64,000 nt of DNA from Tetrapyrgos nigripes. Its lineage: Eukaryota > Basidiomycota > Agaricomycetes > Agaricales > Campanellaceae. Under the pieces are notes generated by a model. That model did no database searches, had not been told where the DNA came from, and worked only from the letters and a program-made list of their open reading frames with translations. The stretch covers positions 372,001 to 436,000 of the forward strand of contig JAACJM010000044.1 in assembly GCA_013368315.1 (NCBI GenBank), read 5' to 3'. The position numbers and the translations under genes are program-made. Below, in pieces: positions 44,183-57,411 of this stretch. The stretch's first letter is position 1. Each line of letters opens with the position of its first letter.

Positions 44183-46300
44183 TTAAGCTGGTGCAAATTT
44201 CCATTGCTGATTCGGGGTGGCTGGTTTATTGACGGTCCAGAGAATGATCTGCAACATATTGGTGGCAACGTCGAGTAAGCTTGTTGATCAGTGATATCTC
44301 GCAAGGAACTACATACCTGATTGTTATCAGCAGAGCTAGCGTTCGCCAAATCCAATACCCTGTCAGCAGAAACTCCGCTCGGGTCATTGGTAGAGTTCAA
44401 AGTCGTCCTGATGCTGGAGTTCACGATTATTGGAGTATGGATCAGAGCAAATAATCCTGCACAAAACTCACTAATACTGCCCAGCTTCAGTTCCAGGTAT
44501 CTTGAGCGGTGTTGGCATGGAGAACCGAGGATGAAATGGTGGTACTAGGAGTTGTCTGCACATGAGAGGCATATATTGTCGCTGGTCTGACGTTGCTTTT
44601 GATGGAGTAAACAGCAGGACCGGTTTGCGTAATGATCCACTAGAAAGAAATGAATATTTGCAAGTGCTGTCACTGACAGTGTCAGTGTATAACAGCACGC
44701 TCACTTTCTGATTATCTCCCCCATTAATAATTATCATGAAATCCTGGTGGGCAAAATAGTAGATATACCGTATCAGCAAGGAAAGCCTCAGGGCCCCGAG
44801 ATGCAGTTTACCTACCCTGAACCGGATTCCCTGCAAAATCACCAAGATCAAACAAGTCCCACACTGTACCCATCTGCACGTTGACAATCTTGTATGTGCC
44901 GTTTGCAATGAGAGGATCGAAACGCCATTGCTGTTTGAGTGTGGCAAAAATGTCCAGCATATTAAAAATAATCTGGTTTGAGTACGAGTCGAGTTAGCTA
45001 CTTGCAATCGAAAAGCAGGAAAATGGGAAAGAAATGGAACGTACTGGAGTCTCGTCGGCGCTAGCTCCATCTTTCAGATCAAGGTATTTCCCAGCGATGC
45101 CCTTATCGTCATCTGAACTTGCGATAATATTTCGAATACTGATAGAAACCAAGGAAGTAAGTTTCGCACCAGTGACACCCGCCGTAGGAACGCCGGAAAA
45201 CTAGAGCCTAAACAATGACTTACTACCAAGTCCCTCCAACCATTTTATTCTGTTCCAATCTCTCGATAACCCACTCGTCTACGTTTGTATCTGCTTGAAT
45301 GACCAACTCCGAAGATGCGGAAATTTGCTTATGAGAGACGTAAGTCACAGGGTTGGAGGAGACGTTGCTCTGGATCGTGTAGACTGCATCCCCAGTTGCG
45401 GTGAGAGTCCACTGCGGAACGAATACACATCACCATGAGCCAAATTTACCAAAAGATGTCTACAGTAGACACAGACCTTCTGGTTGCTTCCGCCGTTGGG
45501 ATGGTAGCCTGAAAAATCGGGTGAGTGATAATCTTGGGATCTTGCAAATCTCAAAATCAAACAATACTCACCACTAAACTTCGTCCCAGGCGTCTGACCA
45601 AACCCAAGCAAATCCCACACGAGGTCTCCTTGAGCGCTCACAATAGTATAAGTCCCATCAGGAATAACGCCTTTAATCACAATAGTCGATGCCTCCTTGA
45701 CAACTTCATCCAAGGATAAATCATCATCAGCGTAGTGACTTCCATCGCCAGCTTCCAATTTTGTTTTGAGATCAACGAGACCGATGACGGCGTCGTCTTT
45801 TGCGAGGATTGTAGCAGAGACGTAGGCTTCCTGTGTAATAGAACTGGAACGTTTTGTTTAGCATGTAGCACGTATCATGCATAGATGGGACGCAAGGAAG
45901 AGAAGAAATTTAAGCTTTACGTACCTCTTGGAACGCCGGATCATTTGCCAGAACTGTCGACGTATGGAGATTCACAGTCAAAGCGAAATTTTGGAGAGTA
46001 GCAAAATTGGCTTGCAGGTTTTCTGCTTGGACAAGAACATAGTTGACAGCAAGTCGCCAAACTTGGCATTAATGGATGGCGTCAATGAGTTTGGGTTTCC
46101 TAGTACCGAAAACCCGAATGAAAAAAAAAAGAAATTTGAAAAAATCAGATTCATGCATAACCTTAAATCCTTGATTCCAAGAGCCTGTGACAAAATCAAA
46201 ATGTGCATCGAGATGCCACTTACTGCTCTGCCTCATTAGCAGCTGCAACGATTAGCATAATAGTATCGATTGTCAATCCAACAGTGGCAAGGGCTTCCAT
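44183..46300 (-). CDS. R-type (ricin-B) lectin with two beta-trefoil domains
   Basis: ATG 46300 opens MEALATVGLTIDTIML, a helical N-terminal region continued by ENLQANFATLQNFALTVNLH and AYVSATILAKDDAVIGLVDL. Domain 1 reads IPDGTYTIVSAQGDLVWDL, GGSNQKW (split by an intron), VYTIQSN and YLDLKDGASADETP..QWRF. Domain 2 reads NGTYKIVNVQMGTVWDLFDL, GGDNQKW, VYSIKSN, VLDLANASSADNNQ and NQQWKFAPA-stop (44183). GTY-I-(N/S)-x-x-W-D-L and Q-x-W motifs in each repeat are the ricin-B signature. At least seven short introns with canonical borders interrupt it, and I find no unavoidable stop, so the gene looks intact. There is no signal peptide; a cytoplasmic defence or storage lectin is likely by analogy. 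There is no enzymatic A-chain. Confidence 0.75.
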
Positions 46301-46408
46301 AAAGCTTCTAATTACAGCGAGGACATGCCTGAAGATGCTGAGTTCCTCGAAGACTTCTGTAAGTAGATATTAGATGATTGGATAGTAGACCAAGATATGA
46401 TGAAGGAG

Positions 46409-46706
46409 ATGTGGGGCACCACTGCATGTGACAATGACGAGGCCCAAAGGGAAGTGAGTGGCAAGCGCTAAATGAGCACTGTCAACTGTTTGGTATCGGC
46501 TTCTATCATTCCGCTTTGAGAGGACATGTGAACCAACGCAAGGCGCAGGCACCTGCCGGATCTTAACCGGTAAGCGCGCAATAAGACCCCTAAATAGACG
46601 GAAGAAATTGGAAGGAAGCACGGAAAAAACCGGGGCACCAACTCAACATAGCCACACGCGGAAACATAGTGTAAAGAACTCAGCCTCATTCTTCGGCCTC
46701 GTAATC
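46409..46706 (-). mobile_element. Helitron-like element, second subfamily
   Basis: On the minus strand it starts TTACGAGGCCGAAGAATGAG after an A at 46707, and toward the other end has ggcctcgtcattgtcacatgcagtggtgcccc. The inverted copy of the 5' end precedes a weak hairpin, as in the other copies. About 300 bp, no coding capacity. Confidence 0.5.
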
Positions 46707-47634
46707 ATTGTAAGTCAGTTTTCAGGTATATCCATTCTCATTTCTAAGGTGGCCCTTGTCTATCTCCAGAGTGGCCCTTGCTAAATCAAAAGAGACTTAC
46801 CTTGAGTTGTAAGTTGCACATACTAATCTAGATATTAACAATGCCTATGGAGTATTCTTTGTCATATCTGTAGGACATGTATAATTGGTGGCATTTCCAA
46901 AGCTGACTGTGACACTTGCCTATTGTGTCAGAATCATTGAAGTCTGATGTCAACAAAGAGTCAGTGGTCTTTGATGACCATGACAATGGTGAGTGACATT
47001 TTTTTGCTGTATTCTATTACTGGACAACCTCTTTCTTCCACAGATACCACCCACTCCTTCAACACTTCCAGACCAGACACTTGTTTTCCTTGACCCTCAT
47101 TTTCCTCACTGCATTCATTTTCTGCTCCTTGAAATGAGCAATCAAAGTGGAGGTTTTCTTCTCAACCTAACTCCTGAGCAGGCAAATGCTCTAGTAGCGA
47201 TGCTGCAGCAGCAGTATCCCAGAGTGAATGGCCTGGCACCCAGCTCTACATCTGCACCCTCATCCAACGCTTTCTGAACAACACCCACTACCCCCACTTC
47301 GAACATGTCATTGACAGCTTCTGATATGTCTGGTGGATTTGCCAACTTTTCTACCCAGAGTATGTTTGTAATCAGGAAAGTACACTAACTTCAACTTACA
47401 CTATACTGGTACTCAGGCTTCTATCATCGTGCACTCAGATAAATTTGGGAATGCCTATCAGCAGGACCTTAATGGTTGGGATGGAAATCTGCATGTACAT
47501 TAGAGGTAGACAAATAGATGTTCTATTAGACAGTTGATATGAATTACCAAAAGTGGTCATGAGCAAGAATTTCTGGATCTACTTCCTAATTGGGAGAGTT
47601 GAACAAATCACATGCATTGGTTGTAGCTATAGAG
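46707..47634. other. no recognised gene
   Basis: An open frame from 47133 encodes MSNQSGGFLLNLTPEQANAL and a short Ser/Pro-rich end, possibly an exon of a decayed element. No family assigned. Confidence 0.25.
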
Positions 47635-47781
47635 CAAGTATATTAAGAGTGAGTGTAGAATATGTATAGAGTGGGTGTAGAATGTGTATAGAGTGAGTGT
47701 AGAATGTGAATATACAGTAGAGGGAGTGTAGAACATGAGTATAGAGTAGAACATGAGCAGAACAGGAACATGAGTATAGAG
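47635..47781. repeat. minisatellite, about 22-bp unit
   Basis: Degenerate tandem copies of gagtgtagaatgtgtatagag, about six units. The repetitive His/Tyr/Ser ORFs on the minus strand come from this. Confidence 0.75.
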
Positions 47782-48385
47782 TAGGGCTTTGCACTGTCCA
47801 GTAATACTGGTACACCCATATTTTTTACGGGTCCAGCACTGGTACAGTGTACCCCTCCCCGTATTCATACGGGTTCATCTGGAAGCTTGTACGATATGGG
47901 ATGGGTACTGATACAGCAGTATTACGGTCTTTTTTGCTGGGAAATGGCCAGGAATCTGATTTGTAATAGACTGATTTGGACTTATTTAATGTGAGAAACA
48001 ATTCGAAGTAGTGCACTGCTCACCTTAACAGTGCATTTGAGATGACTTTGAGGCACAAAGCATTTCGGTAACACTTCAGCAGGTCTCTACACACCTTTTT
48101 TGGTAAGTACATTTTCCCTTGATGTGACCAAGCATCAATTTTCCCAAGATTTCTGCTGCGAACTACTCAGTATTTGATGATATTTAATTGACAGAGGTAG
48201 TGTATGGCCTTTGCTGATGCATGGCTGACCTGTATACTGTACAAACCTATACAATGGCTGTAAAAAATATGGGTCCAGTACCCATACCTGTATTGGACCC
48301 TGCAGCAGCCTTGTACAGTATGGGACCATATCCATTGTACAGTACCAGTACAAAATGTACAGTACTGGTACAGTGTAGAGCCCTA
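47782..48385. mobile_element. hAT-type MITE, TAGGGCT family, copy 1
   Basis: 604 bp; ends tagggctttgcactgt and acagtgtagagcccta. Flanks gtatagag (47774-47781) and gtaaagag (48386-48393) match at 7 of 8 positions. The interior is homologous, in opposite orientation, to the copy at 51567. Confidence 0.82.
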
Positions 48386-51300
48386 GTAAAGAGCTGGTGT
48401 AGAGCAAATTAAAGGAGATGGTAAAGTAATTCAAAGAAATAGTGGCAGTATAAAGAATGAGAAGTTCTAGACCAGATACTGTTGCAGCAACTCCAGGTCT
48501 TCAGATAGAAATGCCCAACAAATACAGGATATCTGAGAGGTAGTAATATTGGTGACAATAGCACCATTCCTGAACATTTGGTGGAAACCCAGCCAGATAC
48601 AATAAAGATAGTGTTTCGTATAAGTAGTGTCTAGAAACCATCATTAGTTTTAGTGCCACTGAAAGTATGAGATGACTTACCAGGTTTATGACCTAGCCAA
48701 TCTTCCTGAGCTGTTCCATAAGCTCATAAAGACAAAGATGCTTTGTCCATGTAAGTTTCCAAGTCCCACCCAAAATGGCTGATGAACACTGACATAGACA
48801 ATTCAAAAGTCAAGTTTCACATTGTTGAGACTGGATCTCCAGCCAGCATGAAAGGCTGGATACCTGCGCAATTAAGATATTCTGCCATGATAAGCACCTC
48901 CCAAACAATATCCATTGTTGTAGAGTGTGGAGAGATGAGGTAGTAATGGTCTATGGGGTGGACTGGGAAGCCCTACATAGTGAAGGAATCCTGAGATCCC
49001 AGGCAGAAAACAATCCCTCTCAACTTCAAGAACACACAGATACCCCTCCACCCCCCAATCTCAGCTTCGTACATGTTGAACATCCTCAAGGGATCATGAA
49101 CCCATTACAGCTATATCACCTGGAACAGGCAGTTTTGTCATGGAGAATTATACGTAGTTAACAGGTTTAGTCTGCACGTGATCCTTGTGTGGTAACAAGT
49201 TCTAGCTTATGATACTTTTCTTCATAGAATAGATAAGACATCCTCGATACAGGTAGCATAATACAATCAAGTGCACTGGCAGATGGCCAACAAAAGGCTC
49301 TAGAACAGACAGAGATGAGGTGAGGAGTAGTAGACTTGGGAGGCAAGACATCAGTCAATGATGTTAGACTTCACCATATTGTTGTCATACTATCTCTTAC
49401 ATTACTACGTACTACATACTTTCCCATACACTACTACATACCATCGCTGACACCATTCACCATTCACCCTTCATCCTGAACGTGAACAAGCATAACATGT
49501 ATGCTAACCACGGCATTACATGAGATTAAAAACTGAATAACTATGCCATATTATTCAATATGACAATTGTATATAGAAATGGATATAACATAGATTATAC
49601 GTATATCTGCGGATTGTTGAATCCCATTTGGCCAATTGGTCAAGCAAACTTGATTAGAAATGCTTATTAAAACCTGCTACATAGGTGTAACTAACAAGTG
49701 CCGGCAATTGAAGCGATATAACCAGCTGAGCTATTGGACCGTTATTTAAGATAAACCTCCAGGTTAATATATAGGGGGTAAAAAATAAGATATTATAGTA
49801 AGTAAGAGCATGTACATTAGATATCCATACTTGTCAACTAACGGGTTACCTGCCAAGGGTACAGACCCGTACCCATACCCAAAAACCTGTATCTGTCAGA
49901 AGGAGTACGTGTTTTTACGGGTACAGGTACAGGTCCAGCCGAAAGTACCCATAGAATACCCATGCAGTTCACCAGCAATAATCAACCAGTTTGACAAGTA
50001 CACAAAGGCATACTAATACATCAGTACAGTGGCAATAGTCAGCAAATCCCAGGTACATGAAAGTACACTACATCAGTGAGTACAGTAACATTAATCAGCT
50101 ACAAGGGGAAAAAAGCAGTTGTGAGTTCATGCTAGAAATAAAATAAAGTAAAGTAGAGGGGTGCATAGACTTAAGTACTTAGGCTTCAGTGTCTGGGACA
50201 ACTTCTTTTCAATCAAGCCTTGCAACAGTACTAGTGGCCAAATTAAATATGAAGTGAAAGTATGATGATAGGTAAATGCGCACAGATCAAATTCTAATTT
50301 TATCTAAATCCCTCTCAAAACTGTCTGCGTCAGGATATGCTCTACATCTTCTCGGCTCAACTGCCACCTTCCCGCAATGATTCTACGTCAGAAGCAGGAA
50401 GATTCCTGTGTTAGCATTAGTTACTGTAAAAAAAGTTTAAAGGAAACGCACGGATTACACGACTTCAGTATGCAGCACAGTGAAATAGCGGAGACAAATT
50501 AGACAAGTTGAAGGACAAGTAAAAGGTAAAGTACGCACCTATTACGAGGCCGAATGAAATGAGGCTGATTTTCTTACACTCTCTTTCCGCGTGTGGCTAT
50601 GTTTAAGTGTTCCCTATTTTACCCGTCCGCTTCCTTCCGCGTAATATTCCATGTGATTTTCGTTTTGTTTGTTGTTGCTTTTCCCTTGCTTTCCTCCCAC
50701 TTTCTGTCAGACCCAAAATTATCGCTTTCTTCCTTCATACCCTCGCCGTTGGACCCAACCGTCCAACTCACCAAACTAGACAGTATGACTGCGTCTGCCG
50801 GCTCTCCCTGAGCCCTCCTATCTCGCTCTTTCCCTTTGGAGCAGCACTCATGGACGCCCAGTCAATGCCTTCCACCCCTATCGTAGGTGCGTTTAAACAA
50901 TACTTTATAGACATGAAAACTAGACGTACAACTCACAGAATTGTCCAATAATCCTAATCCCTGTCCACTCCACACTATAGATTGGCTTGACTTCATTTCC
51001 AAAAGTCTACTGACACAGAGGAGGTATTGGCAAAGGAGGGACCTATCGACATTGGTGGATCGACACTTGATGCAGTGCTCGGTAACTCTGCCATGTTTGC
51101 GCAATTTATTGAGTGTGCCATGATCTTTGGGTATAATAGTGGAGTGGAATTTGGAGAGGCGCTGTAGGAAATGCAGATAGGCTACAATACGGGAAAAATA
51201 TGTATGAGTAGACACTTGTATATTAGTAAGAATATTTTCAGAAGCTAAGGACTTTCCGGCCGGCACTTTTTTCTTTGTACCATGACCTCGGCACACAAAT

Positions 51301-51558
51301 CTGAGGTATTTCTTTTGACACACACTCTCTCGGATAGACACTGCTGCTCGCTTTGGATTTACTTCTTCAGCATCTCTGAATCCCTCTCTCAAATAGACAC
51401 TGCTGCTTGCTTCAGATTTCTTCAGCATCTCAGAATCCCTTTCCAACTGTCCTCGTCTCACTCTCAGGCCCTATAGCACTTACTCTCTCCCAAGAAAAAT
51501 CCAACAAATCTACTCTCGAAGTCCTCATCCACCCATTGTCTAACGTCTCAGGTACCCA
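48386..51558. other. no gene I can support
   Basis: Contains a 78-aa plus-strand ORF at 48925 (VHVEHPQGIMNPLQLYHL), a GGTAC-rich repeat fragment (49838-49972), a Helitron-like 5' end at 50540 (ttacgaggccgaatgaaatg), and a 199-aa minus-strand ORF at 50862-51461 without recognisable motifs. At about 49735-49690 the minus strand reads tagctcagctggttatatcg, a pol III A-box-like piece without a matching B box. Confidence 0.3.
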
Positions 51559-51566
51559 GTAAAAAT

Positions 51567-53685
51567 TAGGGCTCCGCGCCGTACCAGTACTGTACGGTTT
51601 GTACTGGTACCGTACAAGGCTGCTGCAGGGTCCAATACGGGTACGGGTACTGGACGGCTAAACCCGTATTGGACTGTATTTTTTACGGTTGTCATACGGG
51701 TTTGTACGGTATACGGGTCGGCCATGCATCGGCGAAGGCTTTTCTCTGTGTTTATGCAATACACTACCTCTTTCAATGAAATATCATCAAATACTGAGCA
51801 GTTTGCGGCAGAAAATCTTGGGAAAATTGATGCTTGGTCACATCGAGGGAAAATGTACTTACCAAAAAAGGTGCGTAGAGACCTGCCAAAGTGTTACCGA
51901 AATGCTTTGTGCCTCAAAGTCATCTCGAACGCACTGTTAAGGTGAGCAGTGCACTACTTCGAATTGTTTCTCGGATTAAATAAGTCCAAATAAGTCTATT
52001 TCAAATCAGATTCCTGGCCATTTCCCGGCAAAAAGACCCGTATACCCATATTGACCTGTAATACTGCCGTACTGGGGAAAGGTGCCAATGCTTTGCATGG
52101 CATATATGATATACAGTATAAGTACTCACTAAGCTCAATGGTTTTCAGCCTCTCATTCTCTCATTGCCAAGCAACATAACTCTTGTGATCTAAAATGTGT
52201 GCCCAGCAATATCTCCAATGATGGGGAGAATATGGTGTAGATACCAATGGTACAATCCCCTGACACTCTCACCAAATGTATTCAGATGAAAGACCTATAT
52301 TCACATACATAGATACATAGTATACTACAACTATCATAATAACCAGACTCACCTAACCTCCTGCCTCAAACTCCAAGCACACTGACCATAGGCAGATGTA
52401 GATATGTCCACTGTGTAATCACGAGTGAGAAAGATCAACAAGGACTCAAGAGAACACTCGCAAAAGATGACAGGAGTAGAGAACTGTTCAACATCCAAGG
52501 AGGGACTTGTAAGAATTGAGAAGATATTGAGCAAAGTGAAAGAATGGCCCACCGCAAAATGAAGATACCTAGTCTTGTGTCTTTGAAAGAGCTTGGTTGA
52601 AAATATCGCCAGCAGACATATTCTGGTAGTTGTGTGTTGGCGGTCTGAAAGAGGTTGAAGGGGGAGCAGTAACATCAACAATGAGGGCACAAAATGAGTA
52701 AAGTGGGCTGTGGATGAGCAAGGGAGGACATACAAAACATACATAAGCTTGCATTGGCAGGTTGGATAGCTGATTCTTGTATGTATAATATTGGCGTGAG
52801 TGAACATCTAATGATGAAAGCCAAAGGTAAAAAGTGAGAACGACAAGATGTGAGAGGATGGTAATCCCCAAAGGCGATGAGCAGAAAGCAGAAAATGGAA
52901 AACAAAGGGAATGCAGCTACTACCATGCTACAGGCAAATGACGAAGCAGAGACTCACCAACAGGATGAACTGCCAACCCTCTCAACTTTCAGATTCTCCT
53001 CCTCAGACCCTCTTGCGAGACATCTGCTGTAGCAGACAGTGGATCTGAGAATGACGAGGTCATCCTTCAACAGCGTTGGCATGACTTGGTAGACAGACTG
53101 GTGTAGGCACGGCGGGGGCTTGAGACAAAGACTGGTGTTGTGTGAGCTTCTCAGTCGGTGTATGCACTTGTTTTCACAAAGTAGTAGAAAAGTGAAGGTG
53201 ATTTGTCAAAGGCAGGGAAGGCATGGGTTCTGGGTGTTGCCTCCTTGCTGTTGTTGGGTAAGTTGAGTGGATCATTGCAAAGTTGCGTGGACAATTGACA
53301 AAGGGTAGCAAACTACAGGTGTCGCACAAAGAGAAGGGCGGGCAGAGAGTAAGGGAGAGAGCAAGGAGAGGTCGTTGTCGTGGTTCGGGTCAACAAGAAA
53401 TATTGGAAGTAGCGATGATGTATCAGCTGAGCGTCAGTTGAAATGTCGGTCATTTCGGAGCGCTGAGGTGGCGTGTAAAACTTAGAACCCGTGGAAAAAT
53501 TTGCTACTCAATTGCGAGGTCGACATAAGTTAACTCGGCCTAAAGGGCCTCGTAATCAGTACCCGTCCCGTATCGTACAAGCTTCCAGATGAACCCGTAC
53601 GAATACGGGGACGGGTACACCGTACCAGTACTGGATCCATAAAAAATATGGGCGTACCAGTATTACTTTACGGTGCGGAGCCCTA
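51567..53685. mobile_element. hAT-type MITE, TAGGGCT family, copy 2, split by a Helitron-like element
   Basis: Ends tagggctccgcgccgta and tacggtgcggagcccta with a perfect 8-bp duplication gtaaaaat at 51559-51566 and 53686-53693. Without the nested 52071-53556 insertion it is 633 bp, close to copy 1. Confidence 0.9.
52071..53556 (-). mobile_element. Helitron-like element, copy 3, 1.49 kb
   Basis: The minus strand starts TTACGAGGCCCTTTAGGCC after an A and ends CCTTTCCCCAG before T. Hairpin at 52101-52084 (GCCATGCAAAGCATTGGC). Comparison with the uninterrupted MITE at 47782 shows insertion between A and T with no target duplication. The interior is longer than in the other copies and differs from them; no gene in it was recognised. 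Confidence 0.8.
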
Positions 53686-53693
53686 GTAAAAAT

Positions 53694-55270
53694 ATCTTGC
53701 GAGTATTCTCAGCTCGCTGTTGGAACGCTCTATTTTTGGGACGGCTAATCCAAGGACGCTTATCCAAGTCATGGTGCAGGTGTTGGTTCTGCAAGGGAAT
53801 TCGGAGTAGGTGTTGGAGCCATGGTTGACTTGTCTGTGGACGAGTTGGTGTTGTTATAAGGGAGGGATAGATGAGGAGTTTTTTCCTCCTGATTTCTCTT
53901 TTTGTTGGGAATTATCTCCCAACTGACATATTGCAAATATTCGGCCGAGCTGAGAACTGAGTTATGGAAAATAACAGAGCATTTAGCGCTGTCAAAAAGA
54001 TTTTAAAAAAGACACATTTACCGTCAGAAAGGCACTGAAGACAGGTGACGAGATGAGCGCAGTGAAAAGACAGCGAAGGTTGGACGTGTAAGCGCAGTTG
54101 AAGGTCAACGCAACATGTGGCCGCAACTATACAGTTGACCGGCATTTACCGAAGTTGCCTGCATCAAAAAATTTTCTCTAAGTCCTCACAGAGGCTCGTC
54201 CCCAGTCAGGGCAGTACCTCCAAATGACCCTCCTCCTCCCCTATAGTGTCGTCTGGGCAAACTCAGTCAGATTCAGGATACTGTACACTTCACTCAATCA
54301 ATTACATATGTTAACACAAGTTTGAGTGCGTGTGTTGTATAATTAGTATGATCTATGAGTCTATTTTACGCTTGACATGTAGAAAGTGAGGTCGTTCAGA
54401 AAAGCTTGGTAAAAGTCGTTGAGAAGTAGATGTCATACGGAAAAAAGTAAAAGACAGAAAAAGCTTCCGGAAAAAAGTAGAAGACAGAAAAAGCTTCTGT
54501 CAGAAAAGTCGATCAAAAGGCTTTACGGGAAAAAGTTACCGAAAGCTCCGAAAAGCGGGGAAAAGTCGATTTGCCGTTTTACTGATGTTAGCGACGCGAG
54601 TCGTGACTAGCCGGATCTAAAAGCCGAGCCGAGCCCTTTACATAAGGAGCCGTTTGGAGCCGAGCCGGAGCCAACCGTAGTCGAACCGTTACAACACTAG
54701 AGGAAGGCTTCCAGAAAAAAGTAAAAGTCGGCAAAAGCTTCCATCAAAAAAGCCGATCAAGAGGCTTTATGGGAAAAAGCTACCGAAAGCTCCGAAAAGT
54801 GGGGAAAAGTCGATTTGCCGTTTTACTGATGTATGAAACGTTGTTGTATGATGGGTTCGTCCAATGGTGTGGTACGTTTTCTGATATGTGCCTGTACCTC
54901 GCTCATTTGAGTCATGACTATAGCATACAGCCTACACGGCCACATACCCTTTGCTTTCCCAAATCTCACTCTGAATCGAGGACAGAGGACAGCCGAAAAC
55001 ATGCAAATTACACCAATAACTGACACCAGGACCAACACTCCTCGTACCTGTTTCTCATCGTGCCAGTGTCATAACAAACATTTGGTCCTTTGGAGATTTC
55101 AGACCATGCCCTACGTCGCCATCCATTTCCTATCCTATCTTTTCAAAGTCCCCGTTCGCTCGCTCCGCTGTCTTCTACATCGGCGTGGGTAGCACATGTA
55201 ATGGTCATTGCTTTTTCAATGTCATGTACATTTCCCAATACTATCTAACAAAATACACGCGCAGATAAAA
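53694..55270. other. no gene; duplicated GAAAAAGCTTCC segment
   Basis: About 120 bp ending cgatttgccgttttactgatgt occur at 54453-54598 and again at 54712-54831. Between them, gagccgagccggagcc and acaacacta resemble a hAT MITE end. No coding sequence recognised. Confidence 0.45.
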
Positions 55271-55625
55271 ATGTGAGCCATGATGGGACGGGGATGTGCG
55301 CAGGGACGGAGGGACTTGGAGTCATTTCCTTGGCGCTTCTCTCAATTCAACGCTGATAACCACGGGGCAGGGGGCAAGTGTACCCGAAGCAACAAGTTAA
55401 GTACCATGGATCATGATCGAGTGGCCGGGTACTTTCGCATATAGACCTATCCATGTGAGCCATGATGGGATGGGGATGATCGAGAATGAAGGATTTGGAG
55501 TCATTTCATTGAACTGGCGCCTCTGAGTTCTCTCAATTTAAAGTTGATAACCACGGGCAGGGGGCAAGTGTACCCGAAGCAACAAGTTAGATATCATGCA
55601 TCACCGTCGAGTCGCCGGGTACTTT
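55271..55625. repeat. two diverged tandem copies, about 170 bp each
   Basis: 55271-55434 and 55453-55625 share atgtgagccatgatggga, ggagtcatttc, gggcaagtgtacccgaagc and gccgggtactt. Copy 2 has small indels. Confidence 0.8.
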
Positions 55626-56001
55626 TTCAATGACTGATAGTATAGTATTAGTACGCTCACCGAGATTTGAAACTAATGAATGATAATGGGATACTTGGCT
55701 ACTCAGCTTTAAGACATTCAGTCCTGCTGCAGCACCAAAATTATCTGAGTAAAGAACAAGAACATGAGAACTGGTTTTGACTTTAACAACTCTCCCTCGC
55801 GATTGGCTCCTGTACACTGAAATATGTAGCGGATAGCTGATCCGGGACCAATGTACAGTGACATATGACAATCATCATCGTAGAAGGCTTGGATCACTGG
55901 AAATAGCTGATGGCAAACTCTAACTGCGTAGAAGTATATAAGTTTCTGGCAACGGATCTCCTACCTGTAATATCATCCCTCCCTCTTCAATCGTACACAC
56001 A

Positions 56002-57360
56002 ATGTCCTCTGACACACTCCAAGGACAACAACAGTCTGGTCCACTTAGCAGCTCTGATATCGAAGCTATGAAAATACGGATGCTACTAGTATCCATATCA
56101 TGGGTGTTTTGTGGTATTAATGTCCCACTTGCGCTCACAATTCTTTGTGCTATTCTGTAAGTGCTTATAAAATCACAGATGTATTGTGGCACACCAGTAA
56201 TGAATGTATGTATTATCAGATCCCAACAAAGGCGCCTTTCGAAACCACAGCTCATCCTTTTGGCGCTCGTTGCCTTGATGTTGATACTCACAATTGGAGA
56301 TGCCGTCCTTACGACGCAATATATCCTGTTCACCTTTCCACAATTTGGTTACAGTCCTGACATTGTAGAGATTGATCAACAGGCAAGGGATTTGACGATT
56401 GCAATAGCAATATTTGAAAGATTGAATGTCAGTAGCCTTCTCAACATTTATTGATATTCTTAAACCCTTACATTTCTGCCAGTTTGTCATTGGAGATGGA
56501 ATTGTCATTTAGAGAGCATGGATCCTATTTCCTGGTAATCATTTTGTCAAGGGGACTCTGACCATGGTGATCATTGCATCTTTTAGTGAGCCAATGACTT
56601 ATTTTCCAAGGTTTGGGTCTATCATCTTACTTTGACCAGTTGGTACTGGTACAGATACAGGATTTGAGATCAGCACAACCCTGCAGAATTCTAGCCTTGG
56701 TAGAGGCAGATGGCATATACTAGTACTGACTGTGCCTTTGCTGGCCACAAACATCATTGCCACAAGTCTTATAGGATACAAAGCTTGGTAGGTTTTCTAT
56801 CATTCAGGTAGCAGTTTTCCTACTGACTAACCTTCAAAATCCACATATGTAAAGGTTTCACCATCAAAATATCAGAAAAAACCTCAGCCAGTGTGGAACC
56901 GTAGTTTCCCAAGTTCAAAAGGTCCTATTCCTACTGGTAGAATCTGGCATTATTTATTGTGCGCTTTGGGTTGGTGCTAAGTGGTCTCACTGCATCTCTA
57001 ACGACAAATGCTGAGATATTATACGATAATCACTGCAGATCGCGTACATGATAATCTCACTGTTGAATGATGAACAAACAGTGGCATTCCAGACCTTTTC
57101 CAGTGCCATGCCTTCTTTAGCGGTAGGTGTTTTTAAGACTTGACTCTTGAATGTATACTCCACTGACGGGATCTTTAAATAAGGTTCTATATCCCATGTT
57201 TATCATTTTGGTTGTAACAGTTGAATGGGCCAGAAAAGGGAACAAATCTGCCAATGATACATCTCTTTCTCAATCTATCAGGTTTGCCTCAGCCCAAGCT
57301 GCAGCATCTAACATAGAGGAGAGCCAGGCAGAAAGTCAGATTGAGGAGGCATCTCACTAA
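56002..57360 (+). pseudogene. seven-helix membrane protein of Agaricomycete type
   Basis: Exon 1 (56002-56156) reads MSSDTLQGQQQSG and a first helix (RMLLVSISWVFCGINVPLAL). After a 63-nt intron come LILLALVALMLILTIGDAVL and QARDLTIAIAIFERLN; then FVIGDGIVI-stop-RAW, where TAG (56510-56512) replaces the usual Trp of a V-W-R-A-W motif. Later helices are TVPLLATNIIATSLIGYKAW, LLVESGIIYCALW, and, after further introns, MPSLAVLYPMFIILVVTVEW with a Gln/Ser-rich tail to 57360. Helix number and the WRxW, ESGxxY and P-x-L motifs fit the large, uncharacterised Agaricomycete seven-helix family. A second in-frame stop (about 56633) may hide an intron. Likely a recent pseudogene; the function is unknown. 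Confidence 0.65.
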
Positions 57361-57411
57361 GAGGAGATTCAAGAGCTGCATATTCAGGAGTAGTCTCTTA
57401 TAAACTTGTTA

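Noticed and set aside
49655..49740. tRNA gene on the minus strand
   Set aside because: Only an A-box-like half (tagctcagctggtta) is present; no B box and no acceptor stem pairing.
50862..51461. 199-aa minus-strand ORF as a gene
   Set aside because: No recognisable motif, internal near-repeats, and no splice or promoter signals; left as unassigned.
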